Position numbers and translations under genes: made by a program | The notes under the pieces: generated by a model | Database searches by the model: none | Told to the model about the DNA's origin: nothing | Seen by the model: only the letters and a program-made list of their open reading frames with translations | Shown here: piece after piece, positions 17,313 through 25,362 of the stretch | How the letters are laid out: each line of letters opens with the position of its first letter | Numbering within the stretch: position 1 is the first letter of the stretch | DNA from: an uncultured Flavobacteriaceae bacterium | GTDB taxonomy: Bacteria; Bacteroidota; Bacteroidia; Flavobacteriales; Flavobacteriaceae | Direction: 5' to 3' | DNA length: 35,516 nt | Assembly: GCA_937923735.1 (NCBI GenBank) | Contig: CALDUJ010000025.1 | Span: forward strand, 1 to 35,516

Positions 17313-18086
17313 ATGGCAAAAATCGAGGTAAAAGAATTACTCGACGCAGGTGTACACTTCGGTCACCTAACAAGAAAATGGGATCCAAATATGGCTCCTT
17401 ATGTATATATGGAGCGTAATGGGATCCATATTATAAATCTTTACAAAACAGCTGCTAAAATTGAGGAAGCTTCAGAAGCAATGAGCAAAATTGCTGCTTC
17501 AGGGAGAAAGATTCTTTTCGTAGCAACTAAAAAACAAGCAAAAGACATCGTTGCTGAAAAAGCAGGTAATGTTAATATGCCTTACATCACAGAAAGATGG
17601 CCAGGCGGAATGCTTACTAACTTTGTAACGATAAGAAAAGCTGTTAAGAAAATGGCAGCTATTGATAGAATGAAGAAAGACGGAACGTTCATGACGCTTT
17701 CTAAAAAAGAGCGTTTACAAGTAGACCGTTTAAGAGCTAAACTAGAAAAGAATTTAGGTTCTATTTCGGACATGACACGTCTTCCAGGAGCACTATTCGT
17801 AGTAGATATTAAGCGTGAGCATATTGCAATAAAGGAAGCACAGAAATTAAACATTCCAATCTTTGCAATGGTAGATACTAACTCTGACCCACGTCAAGTT
17901 GATTATGTAATTCCTGCAAACGATGATGCTTCAAAATCAATCAATAAAGTATTAACTGCTGTAACAGATGCAGTAGCTAATGGATTGGCTGAGCGTAAAG
18001 CTGAAAAAGATGGTGGTGATAAAGCTCCAGCTAAAAAAGAAGCCAAAGCTGAAAAGGCACCAGTAGCATTACAAGAAGAAGAATAA
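17313..18086 (+). CDS. rpsB: 30S ribosomal protein S2
   Basis: Canonical S2: ELLDAGVHFGHLTRKWDPNM at the start, FVATKKQAKDIV, ERWPGGMLTNF, RLPGALFVVDIKREHIA and IPIFAMVDTNSDP. The first 225 residues match the usual core, and the 257-aa length includes a Lys/Ala/Glu-rich tail (about 228-257) common in this group. S2 joins the small subunit late and helps hold S1. A highly structured leader precedes it and a terminator-like hairpin follows, so it is partly uncoupled from tsf. Confidence 0.97.
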   Translation: MAKIEVKELLDAGVHFGHLTRKWDPNMAPYVYMERNGIHIINLYKTAAKIEEASEAMSKIAASGRKILFVATKKQAKDIVAEKAGNVNMPYITERWPGGMLTNFVTIRKAVKKMAAIDRMKKDGTFMTLSKKERLQVDRLRAKLEKNLGSISDMTRLPGALFVVDIKREHIAIKEAQKLNIPIFAMVDTNSDPRQVDYVIPANDDASKSINKVLTAVTDAVANGLAERKAEKDGGDKAPAKKEAKAEKAPVALQEEE

Positions 18087-18107
18087 CACTAATTATAATA
18101 AAGTAAT

Positions 18108-18156
18108 AAAGTCGTTTAGTGAATTTCTTCTAGAAATGAATTGAACGACTTTTTTT
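18108..18156 (+). terminator. Intrinsic terminator/attenuator between rpsB and tsf
   Basis: AAAGTCGTT (18108-18116) pairs perfectly with AACGACTTT (18144-18152), followed by a T-run to 18156. The loop holds a second hairpin, ATTTCT (18123-18128) with AGAAAT (18132-18137). With no obvious tsf promoter it may act as an attenuator that lowers tsf relative to rpsB. Confidence 0.8.
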
Positions 18157-18166
18157 AAATTTTAAT

Positions 18167-19141
18167 ATGAGTACCATGGTAAAAATAACAGCCGCAGAAG
18201 TAAATAAATTAAGACAAGCAACAGGAGCAGGTATGATGGACTGCAAAAATGCTTTGGTTGAAGCCGAAGGAGATTTTGACAAAGCTATCGAAGTGCTTCG
18301 TAAAAAAGGTCAGAAAGTAGCAGCTAAAAGAGCAGATAGAGAATCTAGTGAAGGTGCTGCAGTTGCTAAAGTAAACGCTGACAACACAGCTGGTATAGCA
18401 ATCGTTCTTGGATGTGAAACTGACTTCGTTGGTAAAAACGAAAACTTCTTGAAGCTTGCTAGTGATATGGCTGACATTGCTTTAAATCACGATTCTAAAG
18501 AGGCATTCTTAGCTGCTGATTTCGGAGGAATGACTGTTGCCGATAAGTTAATCGAGCAAACTGGTGTGATTGGTGAAAAATTAGACATCAAAGCTTTTGA
18601 AAAAATAGAAGCAGCTTACGTTGGAGCATATGTTCACATTAACAAGATTGCTGCTGTAGTTGGATTATCATCTGCTGTAGATAAGGCTGATGTTTTATCT
18701 AAAGATATTGCTATGCAAGTGGCATCAATGGGAGCAACTACATTGTCTTACAAAGATTTTGACCCAGCATTTGTAGCATCCGAAACTGAAGCTAGAATTG
18801 CAGTAATAGAGAAAGATAATGAAGAACTAGGACGTTTAGGAAAAACACTTAAAAATGTACCAAAGTATATTTCTATGGCGCAGTTAACACCAGAAGTATT
18901 AGCTGCTGCAGAAGAGGCTGCAAAAGCAGAATTAAAAGCTGAAGGTAAGCCTGAGCAAATCTGGGACAGAATTCTTCCAGGAAAAATGGAGCGTTTTATC
19001 TCTGATAATACAACATTAGATCAGGAACAGTGCTTATTAGATCAAAATTTCATTAAAGATGAGAAACTAAGCGTTGCTAAATATGTAGAGTCTTACGGTG
19101 ATGTATCCGTAACAGGTTTTAAAAGAGTTACTCTAGGGTAA
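18167..19141 (+). CDS. tsf: Translation elongation factor Ts
   Basis: EF-Ts motifs are clear: KLRQATGAGMMDCKNALVEAEGDFDKAIEVLRKKG (N-terminal UBA-like module) and the EF-Tu-contacting TDFVGKNENF. It recycles EF-Tu by releasing GDP. At 324 aa it is a little longer than the E. coli protein, as usual in Bacteroidota. The ATG at 18176 (three codons in) is an equally possible start. A terminator hairpin separates it from rpsB and a very strong one follows it. Confidence 0.97.
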   Translation: MSTMVKITAAEVNKLRQATGAGMMDCKNALVEAEGDFDKAIEVLRKKGQKVAAKRADRESSEGAAVAKVNADNTAGIAIVLGCETDFVGKNENFLKLASDMADIALNHDSKEAFLAADFGGMTVADKLIEQTGVIGEKLDIKAFEKIEAAYVGAYVHINKIAAVVGLSSAVDKADVLSKDIAMQVASMGATTLSYKDFDPAFVASETEARIAVIEKDNEELGRLGKTLKNVPKYISMAQLTPEVLAAAEEAAKAELKAEGKPEQIWDRILPGKMERFISDNTTLDQEQCLLDQNFIKDEKLSVAKYVESYGDVSVTGFKRVTLG

Positions 19142-19161
19142 TCGCAACATAATTTATATTT

Positions 19162-19194
19162 AAAAGCCCAGACCATAAATGTCTGGGCTTTTTT
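19162..19194 (+). terminator. Strong intrinsic terminator after tsf
   Basis: A perfect 12-bp stem, AAAAGCCCAGAC (19162-19173) with GTCTGGGCTTTT (19181-19192), has a 7-nt loop and ends in six T. Confidence 0.95.
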
Positions 19195-19205
19195 GTTTGT
19201 AGACT

Positions 19206-19234
19206 TTTGTTTTCTAAATTAAGAAGTATATTTG
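19206..19234 (+). promoter_or_regulatory. Promoter of pyrH-frr
   Basis: TTTG (19206-19209) and TATATTTG (19227-19234) are spaced by 17 nt, within the range accepted for Bacteroidota. Transcription would begin near 19240, which supports the ATG start of pyrH at 19278 over the upstream GTG at 19251. Confidence 0.7.
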
Positions 19235-19277
19235 CTAAACCTTTGTTCTTGTGAAGACGAGAATCTCATTCATGACT

Positions 19278-19985
19278 ATGAAATATAAAAGAATACTCCT
19301 CAAATTATCCGGCGAAGCCTTAATGGGGTCTCGTCAATACGGTATAGATCCAGAAAGACTTGCTGAATACGCAGAAGACATTAAAAAAATCACTGAAAAA
19401 GGTGTAGAAGTAGCAATAGTAATTGGTGGTGGTAATATTTTTAGAGGTGTCGCTGGAGCTAGTAATGGTATGGATCGCGTTCAAGGTGACCATATGGGCA
19501 TGCTAGCAACTGTTATAAATGGTTTAGCACTTCAGAGCGCTTTAGAAGATGCTGAAGTTCCAACACGCTTACAAACAGCTATTAAAATAAATGAAGTTGC
19601 AGAACCATTCATCCGCAGAAAAGCAATGCGTCATTTAGAGAAAGGTAGAGTGGTTATTTTTGGTGGAGGTACAGGGAATCCTTATTTCACTACGGACTCT
19701 GCAGCCGTTTTAAGGGCCATAGAGATTGAGGCTGATGTGATACTCAAAGGCACTCGGGTAGATGGTATCTACAATGTAGATCCAGAAAAAGATAAAGCAG
19801 CTATAAAATTTGATAATATTACGTTTGATGATGTGATACGAAAAGGCCTGAAAGTAATGGACACAACTGCTTTTACTCTAAGTCAAGAGAATAAATTACC
19901 TATCATCGTTTTTGATATGAATAAACGAGGAAACCTAATGAAAGTGCTTCAAGGAGAGAAAATTGGTACAGAAGTTAACTTCTAA
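19278..19985 (+). CDS. pyrH: UMP kinase
   Basis: Bacterial UMP kinase of the amino-acid-kinase fold: [17 protein letters not shown] at the N-terminus, [36 protein letters not shown] and DTTAFTLSQ. It phosphorylates UMP to UDP for pyrimidine nucleotides and is normally a GTP-activated hexamer. The reading frame is open from a GTG at 19251, but family conservation begins at MKYKR and the promoter lies just upstream, so I place the start at 19278 (235 aa); ATG 19272 is the alternative. It forms the usual pyrH-frr pair. Confidence 0.95.
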   Translation: MKYKRILLKLSGEALMGSRQYGIDPERLAEYAEDIKKITEKGVEVAIVIGGGNIFRGVAGASNGMDRVQGDHMGMLATVINGLALQSALEDAEVPTRLQTAIKINEVAEPFIRRKAMRHLEKGRVVIFGGGTGNPYFTTDSAAVLRAIEIEADVILKGTRVDGIYNVDPEKDKAAIKFDNITFDDVIRKGLKVMDTTAFTLSQENKLPIIVFDMNKRGNLMKVLQGEKIGTEVNF

Positions 19986-20039
19986 AAATACTTGTGGCTT
20001 AATTTTTGAATTGATAGTTTTATAATAATTTTTTAATCC

Positions 20040-20597
20040 ATGAACGAAGAGATACAATTTATAGTAGATACGGCTAAAGAAGCAATGGATAAAGCGCTTA
20101 AGCATCTAGAAAAGCAACTGTCTAACATAAGAGCAGGTAAAGCTAGCCCAGCAATGTTAGGTAGTGTTATGGTAGACTATTACGGCACACAAACACCATT
20201 AAGCCAAGTAGCAAATGTTAATACACCAGATGGACGAACCATTTCTATACAGCCTTGGGAAAAAAGTATGATTCAGGAAATAGAACATGGTATCATGTTG
20301 GCAAATCTTGGATTTAACCCACAGAATAATGGTGAGAGCGTTATTATAAATGTACCACCATTAACAGAAGAACGTAGAATGCAGTTAGCTAAACAGGCAA
20401 AAGCCGAAGCAGAAGATGCTAAGATTGGAGTACGTAACGCAAGAAAAGATGCCAATAACGATATTAAAAAAGTAGATGATATTTCTGAAGACCTTCAGAA
20501 AAATACAGAAGTAGATGTACAAACTCTAACGGATAAATACATTCAGCGAATAGATGACATCTTTGTTAATAAAGAAAAAGAAATCATGACTGTTTAA
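20040..20597 (+). CDS. frr: Ribosome recycling factor
   Basis: RRF of normal length (185 aa): HLEKQLSNIRAGKASPAML, the VDYYGTQTPLSQVANVNTPDGRT hinge region, IQPWEKSM, and the C-terminal helical segment with LTEERRMQLAKQAK and VRNARKDANNDIKK. With EF-G it splits post-termination ribosomes. It lies 54 nt after pyrH and is closed by its own terminator. Confidence 0.97.
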   Translation: MNEEIQFIVDTAKEAMDKALKHLEKQLSNIRAGKASPAMLGSVMVDYYGTQTPLSQVANVNTPDGRTISIQPWEKSMIQEIEHGIMLANLGFNPQNNGESVIINVPPLTEERRMQLAKQAKAEAEDAKIGVRNARKDANNDIKKVDDISEDLQKNTEVDVQTLTDKYIQRIDDIFVNKEKEIMTV

Positions 20598-20602
20598 TAT
20601 CC

Positions 20603-20628
20603 AAGCGACATATATTGTCGCTTTTTTT
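20603..20628 (+). terminator. Intrinsic terminator after frr
   Basis: AAGCGACA (20603-20610) pairs with TGTCGCTT (20616-20623) around a TATAT loop, and seven T follow. It ends the ribosomal/pyrH/frr block. Confidence 0.92.
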
Positions 20629-20665
20629 ATACGAATACATAATATGTCCCGTTAATACTGTTCTT

Positions 20666-21403
20666 ATGAAGCTATTAAAATATATATCGATTTTTGTTAT
20701 TGCCTTGCAAATCCCAAACGGATTCTCGCAATCCTATGATTTTGTTTCTTCAGAATTAATTCAGCTTAGTGATGATGATGTGGCAAAAATGAATATTATG
20801 ATTACTCCTGGCATTAAACTTTATAACGATAAAGGAAATCAATTAGGAATGGATCAATTATCATTAATGACCAATCCTGAATTCAGGCCTATTTTTTATG
20901 CCAACACTGATGGAAAAATAAAAGCGATAGTTTTTGAGAACAAACTTGAAAACCCAATTCTAGTCCAACACAACTCCGAAGCTGATTTTACAGAAGGCGA
21001 ATATGCTATGGATTTCCTCGCAGAAGATATGAATGGCAGTATTGTGAAACTATCTGAATTGCGTGGCAAAGTTGTAGTATTAAATTTTTGGTTTATAAAA
21101 TGTGCCCCATGTGTGATGGAAATGCCTGATCTTAACGAAGTTGTTAGTATGTACGATTCTGATGATGTAGTTTTTATCGGTATTACATTCGACTCAAAAG
21201 AACTTGTTGAACAGTTTTTACAATCCAAAGATTTTGAATATACTATTACTCCTAATGCTAATGATGCAATAAGTATTTATGGGGTGCAGAGTTTTCCAAC
21301 CAACATGGTGATTAATCAACAAGGACAAATTGTACTCAAAGAAATAGGTTACCGCACTAATATGAAAGATGTGCTAGTGTCAGCTATTAATAAACTCCTT
21401 TAA
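20666..21403 (+). CDS. TlpA-like secreted thioredoxin (thiol-disulfide oxidoreductase)
   Basis: The start is ATG 20666; an open upstream TTG lies inside the frr terminator and is rejected. The product (245 aa) has a signal peptide (about 1-21, ending GFSQ) and an N-terminal region of about 95 residues of unknown fold. A redoxin domain follows: FLAEDMNGSIVKLSELRGKVVVLNFWFIKCAPCVMEMP with the CxxC pair Cys146/Cys149, then the cis-proline loop SFPTNMV. Such proteins reduce or shuffle disulfides in the periplasm. The stop is 3 nt from the next gene, an outer-membrane barrel, so the oxidoreductase may serve that protein or its partners. Confidence 0.88.
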   Translation: MKLLKYISIFVIALQIPNGFSQSYDFVSSELIQLSDDDVAKMNIMITPGIKLYNDKGNQLGMDQLSLMTNPEFRPIFYANTDGKIKAIVFENKLENPILVQHNSEADFTEGEYAMDFLAEDMNGSIVKLSELRGKVVVLNFWFIKCAPCVMEMPDLNEVVSMYDSDDVVFIGITFDSKELVEQFLQSKDFEYTITPNANDAISIYGVQSFPTNMVINQQGQIVLKEIGYRTNMKDVLVSAINKLL

Positions 21404-21406
21404 TTA

Positions 21407-22672
21407 ATGGGTTTATCTCGTTTTCTGGTTTTTTGCATGCTAATTAGTTGTTGTAATAGCTTTGCTCAGAAACCCAATCAAGAAAACTCAAAAACCCAAA
21501 ATGATTCCGTTAAAAAGATTGAGCTAGCCAAAAGTCTAGGGAATGGATATTTGCCTTCGAAATTCTTTGATTTAGACTTACGCTATCTCATAAAATTTAA
21601 TCAATATGAAGGTCTGAGAACTGGCCTCGGAGGTGTCACAAACAAAAGATTTTCAGAAAACTTTAAAATTCAAGGATATACAGTGTACGGCTTTAAAGAC
21701 CATCGCTTTAAATATAGTATTGGTGCAGGTTTTAGGATTTCTGAAGCGAGTAATACTTGGCTTCATGCATCTTACACAGATGATCTTCAAGAAACTGGGA
21801 GTTCAAAATTCCTAACAGATAAACGGTTCTTTCAATTCTTCGAACCCCGCCTTATTAACATTGATTTGTTTCATAAACACATTACAAAAGCAATAACCCT
21901 AGAACATCGAATTTCAACAAAGATATTGACAGAAACACAACTATCAATTAGTAAAATAGACCCAACATATAGTTACACTTTTGACTTAGGAAGCGAAAGT
22001 TTCAATAATTATGATTTGAGCTTAGCAAGAATTTCCACTCAGTGGAATCCTTTTGATAGCTTTGATGGTGATGACACCATTTCAGGGTATCCTCAATTCA
22101 CCTTTCAATACACTCAAAGTTTTGAAAATCTTTTAAAGGGTAATTTTAATTTTTCAAAATTTGATTTTAGAACGGTTCAGAAATTTAAGCACCAAAATAA
22201 GGCTTCAACTGAATTTGTTCTCTCTGCAGGAATTGTAAGTGGAGAAGCGCCTATTACACATCTCTACCACGCCTACCCGAATAATGTGAACAAAGAAACT
22301 ATCCTCCAACGTTTCTCAGTTGCTGGCATCAATAGTTTTGAGACCATGTATTTTAATGAGTTCTTTTCTGATAGATTTGCAACGCTCCAGATTAAGCACA
22401 GACTAAAACCCTTTGATATATCAAGACGTTTTAAACCTGAGCTCGTGCTGATTTCTAGATATGCACTCGGAAATATGAATAATATCGACAGGCATCAAAA
22501 CATAACTTTTAACACACTGGAAAATGGCTATTCTGAATCTGGTTTTGAAATAAATAAACTGCTTTTTGGTTTCGGATTGAGTTTTGCTTACAGATATGGC
22601 GCCTATAACTTACCAGAATTCGAAGATAATTTTGCTTTCAAATTTACATTTAATATCAATCTTGAGAATTGA
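21407..22672 (+). CDS. Outer-membrane barrel resembling the C-terminal half of DUF5686 proteins
   Basis: After a signal peptide (about 1-20, ending SFAQ) and a polar linker, the sequence runs RYLIKFNQYEGLRTGLGGVTN, YTVYGFKDHRFKYSIGAGFR, and later FETMYFNEFFSDRFATLQIKHRL. These segments are typical of the DUF5686 beta-barrel. Full DUF5686 proteins also have an N-terminal carboxypeptidase-regulatory-like plug domain, which is absent here, and at 421 aa this looks like a barrel-only member. The function is unknown. It is almost fused to the TlpA-like gene upstream (3-nt gap). The family call rests on remembered motifs. Confidence 0.65.
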   Translation: MGLSRFLVFCMLISCCNSFAQKPNQENSKTQNDSVKKIELAKSLGNGYLPSKFFDLDLRYLIKFNQYEGLRTGLGGVTNKRFSENFKIQGYTVYGFKDHRFKYSIGAGFRISEASNTWLHASYTDDLQETGSSKFLTDKRFFQFFEPRLINIDLFHKHITKAITLEHRISTKILTETQLSISKIDPTYSYTFDLGSESFNNYDLSLARISTQWNPFDSFDGDDTISGYPQFTFQYTQSFENLLKGNFNFSKFDFRTVQKFKHQNKASTEFVLSAGIVSGEAPITHLYHAYPNNVNKETILQRFSVAGINSFETMYFNEFFSDRFATLQIKHRLKPFDISRRFKPELVLISRYALGNMNNIDRHQNITFNTLENGYSESGFEINKLLFGFGLSFAYRYGAYNLPEFEDNFAFKFTFNINLEN

Positions 22673-22713
22673 GTTTCCATAGTAGTTAAAGCTACTTATC
22701 CGTAGTATTTTTC

Positions 22714-22721
22714 TACCTTTG
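22714..22721 (+). promoter_or_regulatory. -7 box of the MMPL transporter gene
   Basis: TACCTTTG fits TAnnTTTG and lies 18 nt before the ATG. No clear TTG element is seen 17-23 nt upstream. Confidence 0.5.
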
Positions 22722-22739
22722 CGGGATTATAGGTAATTA

Positions 22740-25139
22740 ATGACCAAGCTTTTTTCTACAAATTTCTGGGAAACCGTTGCAAGACTTATTTTACGCAACA
22801 AAATCCTGATTCTCATCGTGGTTGCAGCAGCAACTATTTTTTTGGGCTATCAGTGGAAAAACATGCGATTTACCTATACTGAGGCCAATCTATTACCTGA
22901 TGAACACGAAGTAAATAATACCTATAATAACTTTCTTGATAAATTTGGTGAAGAAGGTAACCTCATTATTCTTGGTGTAAAAGACTCCACGCTTTTTACA
23001 GTTGAAAAACTAAATGCATGGAATAAACTATCCCATGAGTTTGGTAAATACGAAGAAATTGAAACTGTTGTTTCTCTAGGTGACCTCCAAAAATTAATAA
23101 AAAACACCAAAACTGAACAATTTGACATCGAACCTTTCATCAAGGATTCATTGTCTTCTATAAAGCAAGTAGAAACGCTTCAAAAAGAGTTGTTTCAAAA
23201 ATATCCTTTTTATGATAATTTCTTGTTCAACAAAAAAACTAAGACTGTAAGGACTGCACTCTACCTAGATAAGGCTATAGTTAATAAACCTGCAAGAAAA
23301 GATTTTATTGTGGATATCCTCATCCCAAAAGTGACTGAATTCGAGGAACGATATAATATGGATGTTCGGGTTTCGGGAATGCCTTATATTCGCACACTTA
23401 ATTCTCAGAATATAATAGATGAAATAGGCACTTTTATTAGTCTAGCGCTACTAGTTACTTCAATAATATTTTTCTTTTTCTTTCGATCTTATCGAGCCAC
23501 TTTTATCTCCATGATAGTTGTACTTATTGGAGTTGCTTGGACTTTTGGTATACTTGGGCTTCTTCAATACGAGATTACAGTACTTACTGCTTTAATCCCT
23601 CCACTAATTATTGTAATCGGAATTCCTAATTGTATTTTCTTAATTAATAAATACCAGCACGAAGTCAAGAAACATGGCAATAAAGTAAAATCACTCCAGC
23701 GTGTTATTACTAAAATTGGGAATGCTACATTAATGACTAACGTAACCACTGCATCAGGTTTTGCGACCTTTATTATTACAGACAGTAAGCTTTTAACGGA
23801 GTTTGGAATCGTCGCGTCTTTAAGTATTCTCGCCATTTTTATTTTATGCTTACTCATCATTCCTATCATCTATAGCTTTATGCCGCATCCAAAAGATAAA
23901 CATTTAGAGCATCTTAATAGGCGTTGGGTAAATGGATTTGTAGATTGGATGGAGCGGATGGTAAAGCATCACAAAATTACTATATATATCACTGCGGTTG
24001 TTTTATTGACTGTGAGTTTAATCGGCATCAATCAAATAAAAATATCGGGTAGTCTCATTGAAGACATGCCAAAAAAAACAGAGTTTTACAAAGACATTAG
24101 GTTTTTTGAATCGGAGTTTAATGGCATTATGCCATTGGAAATTATGGTTGACACAAAGCGTAAAAAGGGTGTTATGAAAATTGCGACGCTTAAACGCATG
24201 AATGAATTGCAAGAACTTATTGAGGAAACGCCAGAATTATCTAAACCGATTTCTGTTGTTGAGTTAGTTAAATATGCCAAACAAGCTTATTATAATGGCA
24301 ATCCAAAATACTATCAATTACCAACATCACAAGAAAATAGTTTCATTTTATCTTATGTAAAAAATTCATCATCTGATGTAAGTCTACTTAAAAATTTTGT
24401 AGACAGTACTGGTCAATATGCCCGTATCACGACATTTATGAAGGATATAGGTACTGATAAGATGGAACGCATTGAAGAAAATATTCAGAATAAAATTAGC
24501 AAAGCATTTCCCAAGGAGAGATATGAAGTCACTATGACGGGCAAAGCTTTAGTGTTTCAAAAAGGCACAAAATATTTGGTCAACAATCTGGTCTTATCCC
24601 TTTCGCTAGCGATATTCTTGATATCGCTTTTCATGGCTTATATGTTCAGATCATTCAGGATGATTATTGTTTCTTTGATTCCTAATTTACTTCCATTACT
24701 AGTAACTGCCGGATTGATGGGTTATTTGGGCGTCCCGATAAAACCGTCAACTATTTTGGTATTTAGTATTGCTTTTGGGATATCCGTAGATGATACGATA
24801 CATTTCTTAGCTAAATACAGGCAGGAACTACAGGCCAATAATTGGAAGATTCGAAAATCTGTATATGCTGCCTTACGCGAAACTGGAGTTAGTATGTTCT
24901 ATACGTCAATCGTTCTCTTCTTTGGTTTTTCAGTATTCACTATTTCTAGTTTTGGTGGAACTGTAGCCTTAGGTGCTTTAGTTTCTGCCACACTGTTATT
25001 TGCCATGTTAGCAAATTTATTGTTATTACCGTCACTCTTATTATCGTTAGAAAGAAGTATTGCCAATAAAGAGGTTCTAAAAGAACCTAACTTCAAAATT
25101 ATTCCTGAAGAGGAGGAACAAAACAAATCTGAATCATAA
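22740..25139 (+). CDS. MMPL/RND-family transporter
   Basis: The 799-aa protein has the two-fold RND layout. A first helix (about 17-38) precedes a large periplasmic loop and five helices including TVLTALIPPLIIVIGIPNCIFLINKY. Another loop-and-helices half begins at about residue 415 and contains SIAFGISVDDTIHFLAKYRQEL. The Asp684-Asp685 pair in the second half is the proton-relay site of MMPL proteins; the equivalent position in the first half reads IPNC, so only one half keeps it. MMPL members move lipids or hydrophobic compounds; the cargo here is unknown and no membrane-fusion or outer-membrane partner is adjacent. A terminator at 25276-25298 ends its transcript. Confidence 0.88.
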   Translation: MTKLFSTNFWETVARLILRNKILILIVVAAATIFLGYQWKNMRFTYTEANLLPDEHEVNNTYNNFLDKFGEEGNLIILGVKDSTLFTVEKLNAWNKLSHEFGKYEEIETVVSLGDLQKLIKNTKTEQFDIEPFIKDSLSSIKQVETLQKELFQKYPFYDNFLFNKKTKTVRTALYLDKAIVNKPARKDFIVDILIPKVTEFEERYNMDVRVSGMPYIRTLNSQNIIDEIGTFISLALLVTSIIFFFFFRSYRATFISMIVVLIGVAWTFGILGLLQYEITVLTALIPPLIIVIGIPNCIFLINKYQHEVKKHGNKVKSLQRVITKIGNATLMTNVTTASGFATFIITDSKLLTEFGIVASLSILAIFILCLLIIPIIYSFMPHPKDKHLEHLNRRWVNGFVDWMERMVKHHKITIYITAVVLLTVSLIGINQIKISGSLIEDMPKKTEFYKDIRFFESEFNGIMPLEIMVDTKRKKGVMKIATLKRMNELQELIEETPELSKPISVVELVKYAKQAYYNGNPKYYQLPTSQENSFILSYVKNSSSDVSLLKNFVDSTGQYARITTFMKDIGTDKMERIEENIQNKISKAFPKERYEVTMTGKALVFQKGTKYLVNNLVLSLSLAIFLISLFMAYMFRSFRMIIVSLIPNLLPLLVTAGLMGYLGVPIKPSTILVFSIAFGISVDDTIHFLAKYRQELQANNWKIRKSVYAALRETGVSMFYTSIVLFFGFSVFTISSFGGTVALGALVSATLLFAMLANLLLLPSLLLSLERSIANKEVLKEPNFKIIPEEEEQNKSES

Positions 25140-25242
25140 AAAAAGCCGCCAACTCAAGAGTCAGCGGCAATAGTATGATAAATCCCCATTTATCATAGAG
25201 CTTGATAATTAAACCTTATCAAGTAACATATTGATTAATAGC
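25138..25242 (-). ncRNA. Candidate small RNA, about 105 nt, three hairpins and terminator
   Basis: Read on the minus strand, a promoter-like TTG-N17-TATCTTTG is followed by three consecutive stems. H1 is CTTGATAA/TTATCAAG (plus 25201-25223). H2 is a perfect 10-bp TATGATAAAT/ATTTATCATA (25174-25196). H3 has GCCGC/GCGGC outer arms (25145-25168) and runs straight into seven T, a proper intrinsic terminator only in this direction. Two tiny ORFs lie inside: MLLDKV (25209-25229) and MINGDLSYYCR (25161-25196), the second stopping within the terminator stem. The RNA is antisense to the 3' UTR of the MMPL gene. I do not recognise an Rfam family. Confidence 0.55.
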
Positions 25243-25246
25243 AAAT

Positions 25247-25275
25247 CAAAGATAGTAATAAAATCAATGCGCAAT
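25247..25275 (-). promoter_or_regulatory. Minus-strand promoter of the candidate small RNA
   Basis: On the minus strand, TATCTTTG (plus 25247-25254) matches the -7 consensus exactly. ATTG (plus 25272-25275) lies 17 nt upstream as a -33 element. No protein gene on this strand starts downstream. Confidence 0.6.
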
Positions 25276-25298
25276 AAGGGGAAAAAACCCCTTTTTTT
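25276..25298 (+). terminator. Intrinsic terminator of the MMPL transcript
   Basis: AAGGGG (25276-25281) pairs with CCCCTT (25288-25293) around six A, followed by T to 25298. It separates the MMPL 3' UTR from the asnS promoter. Confidence 0.85.
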
Positions 25299-25333
25299 AA
25301 ATAATTCGCTGAGGCTAAAAAACATTAAAGAAT

Positions 25334-25341
25334 TATCTTTG
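25334..25341 (+). promoter_or_regulatory. -7 box of asnS
   Basis: TATCTTTG matches TAnnTTTG exactly, 21 nt before the ATG. The -33 position is poor (TTCG at 25305-25308). Confidence 0.55.
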
Positions 25342-25362
25342 CACCTTTAATTATAAGATACA

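Noticed and set aside
19251-19277. GTG start for pyrH
   Set aside because: Family conservation starts at MKYKR (19278), and the promoter would leave only about 10 nt before the GTG.
20615-20665. Extended TTG start for the TlpA-like gene
   Set aside because: The TTG lies in the loop of the frr terminator and the added residues precede a clear signal peptide that begins at ATG 20666.
20896-21228. 110-aa minus-strand reading frame
   Set aside because: It is antisense to the redoxin domain of the TlpA-like gene, with no support.
25276-25298. Terminator acting on the minus strand
   Set aside because: On the minus strand the stem is followed by CCCCTTATTG, with no T-run; it serves the plus-strand MMPL transcript.
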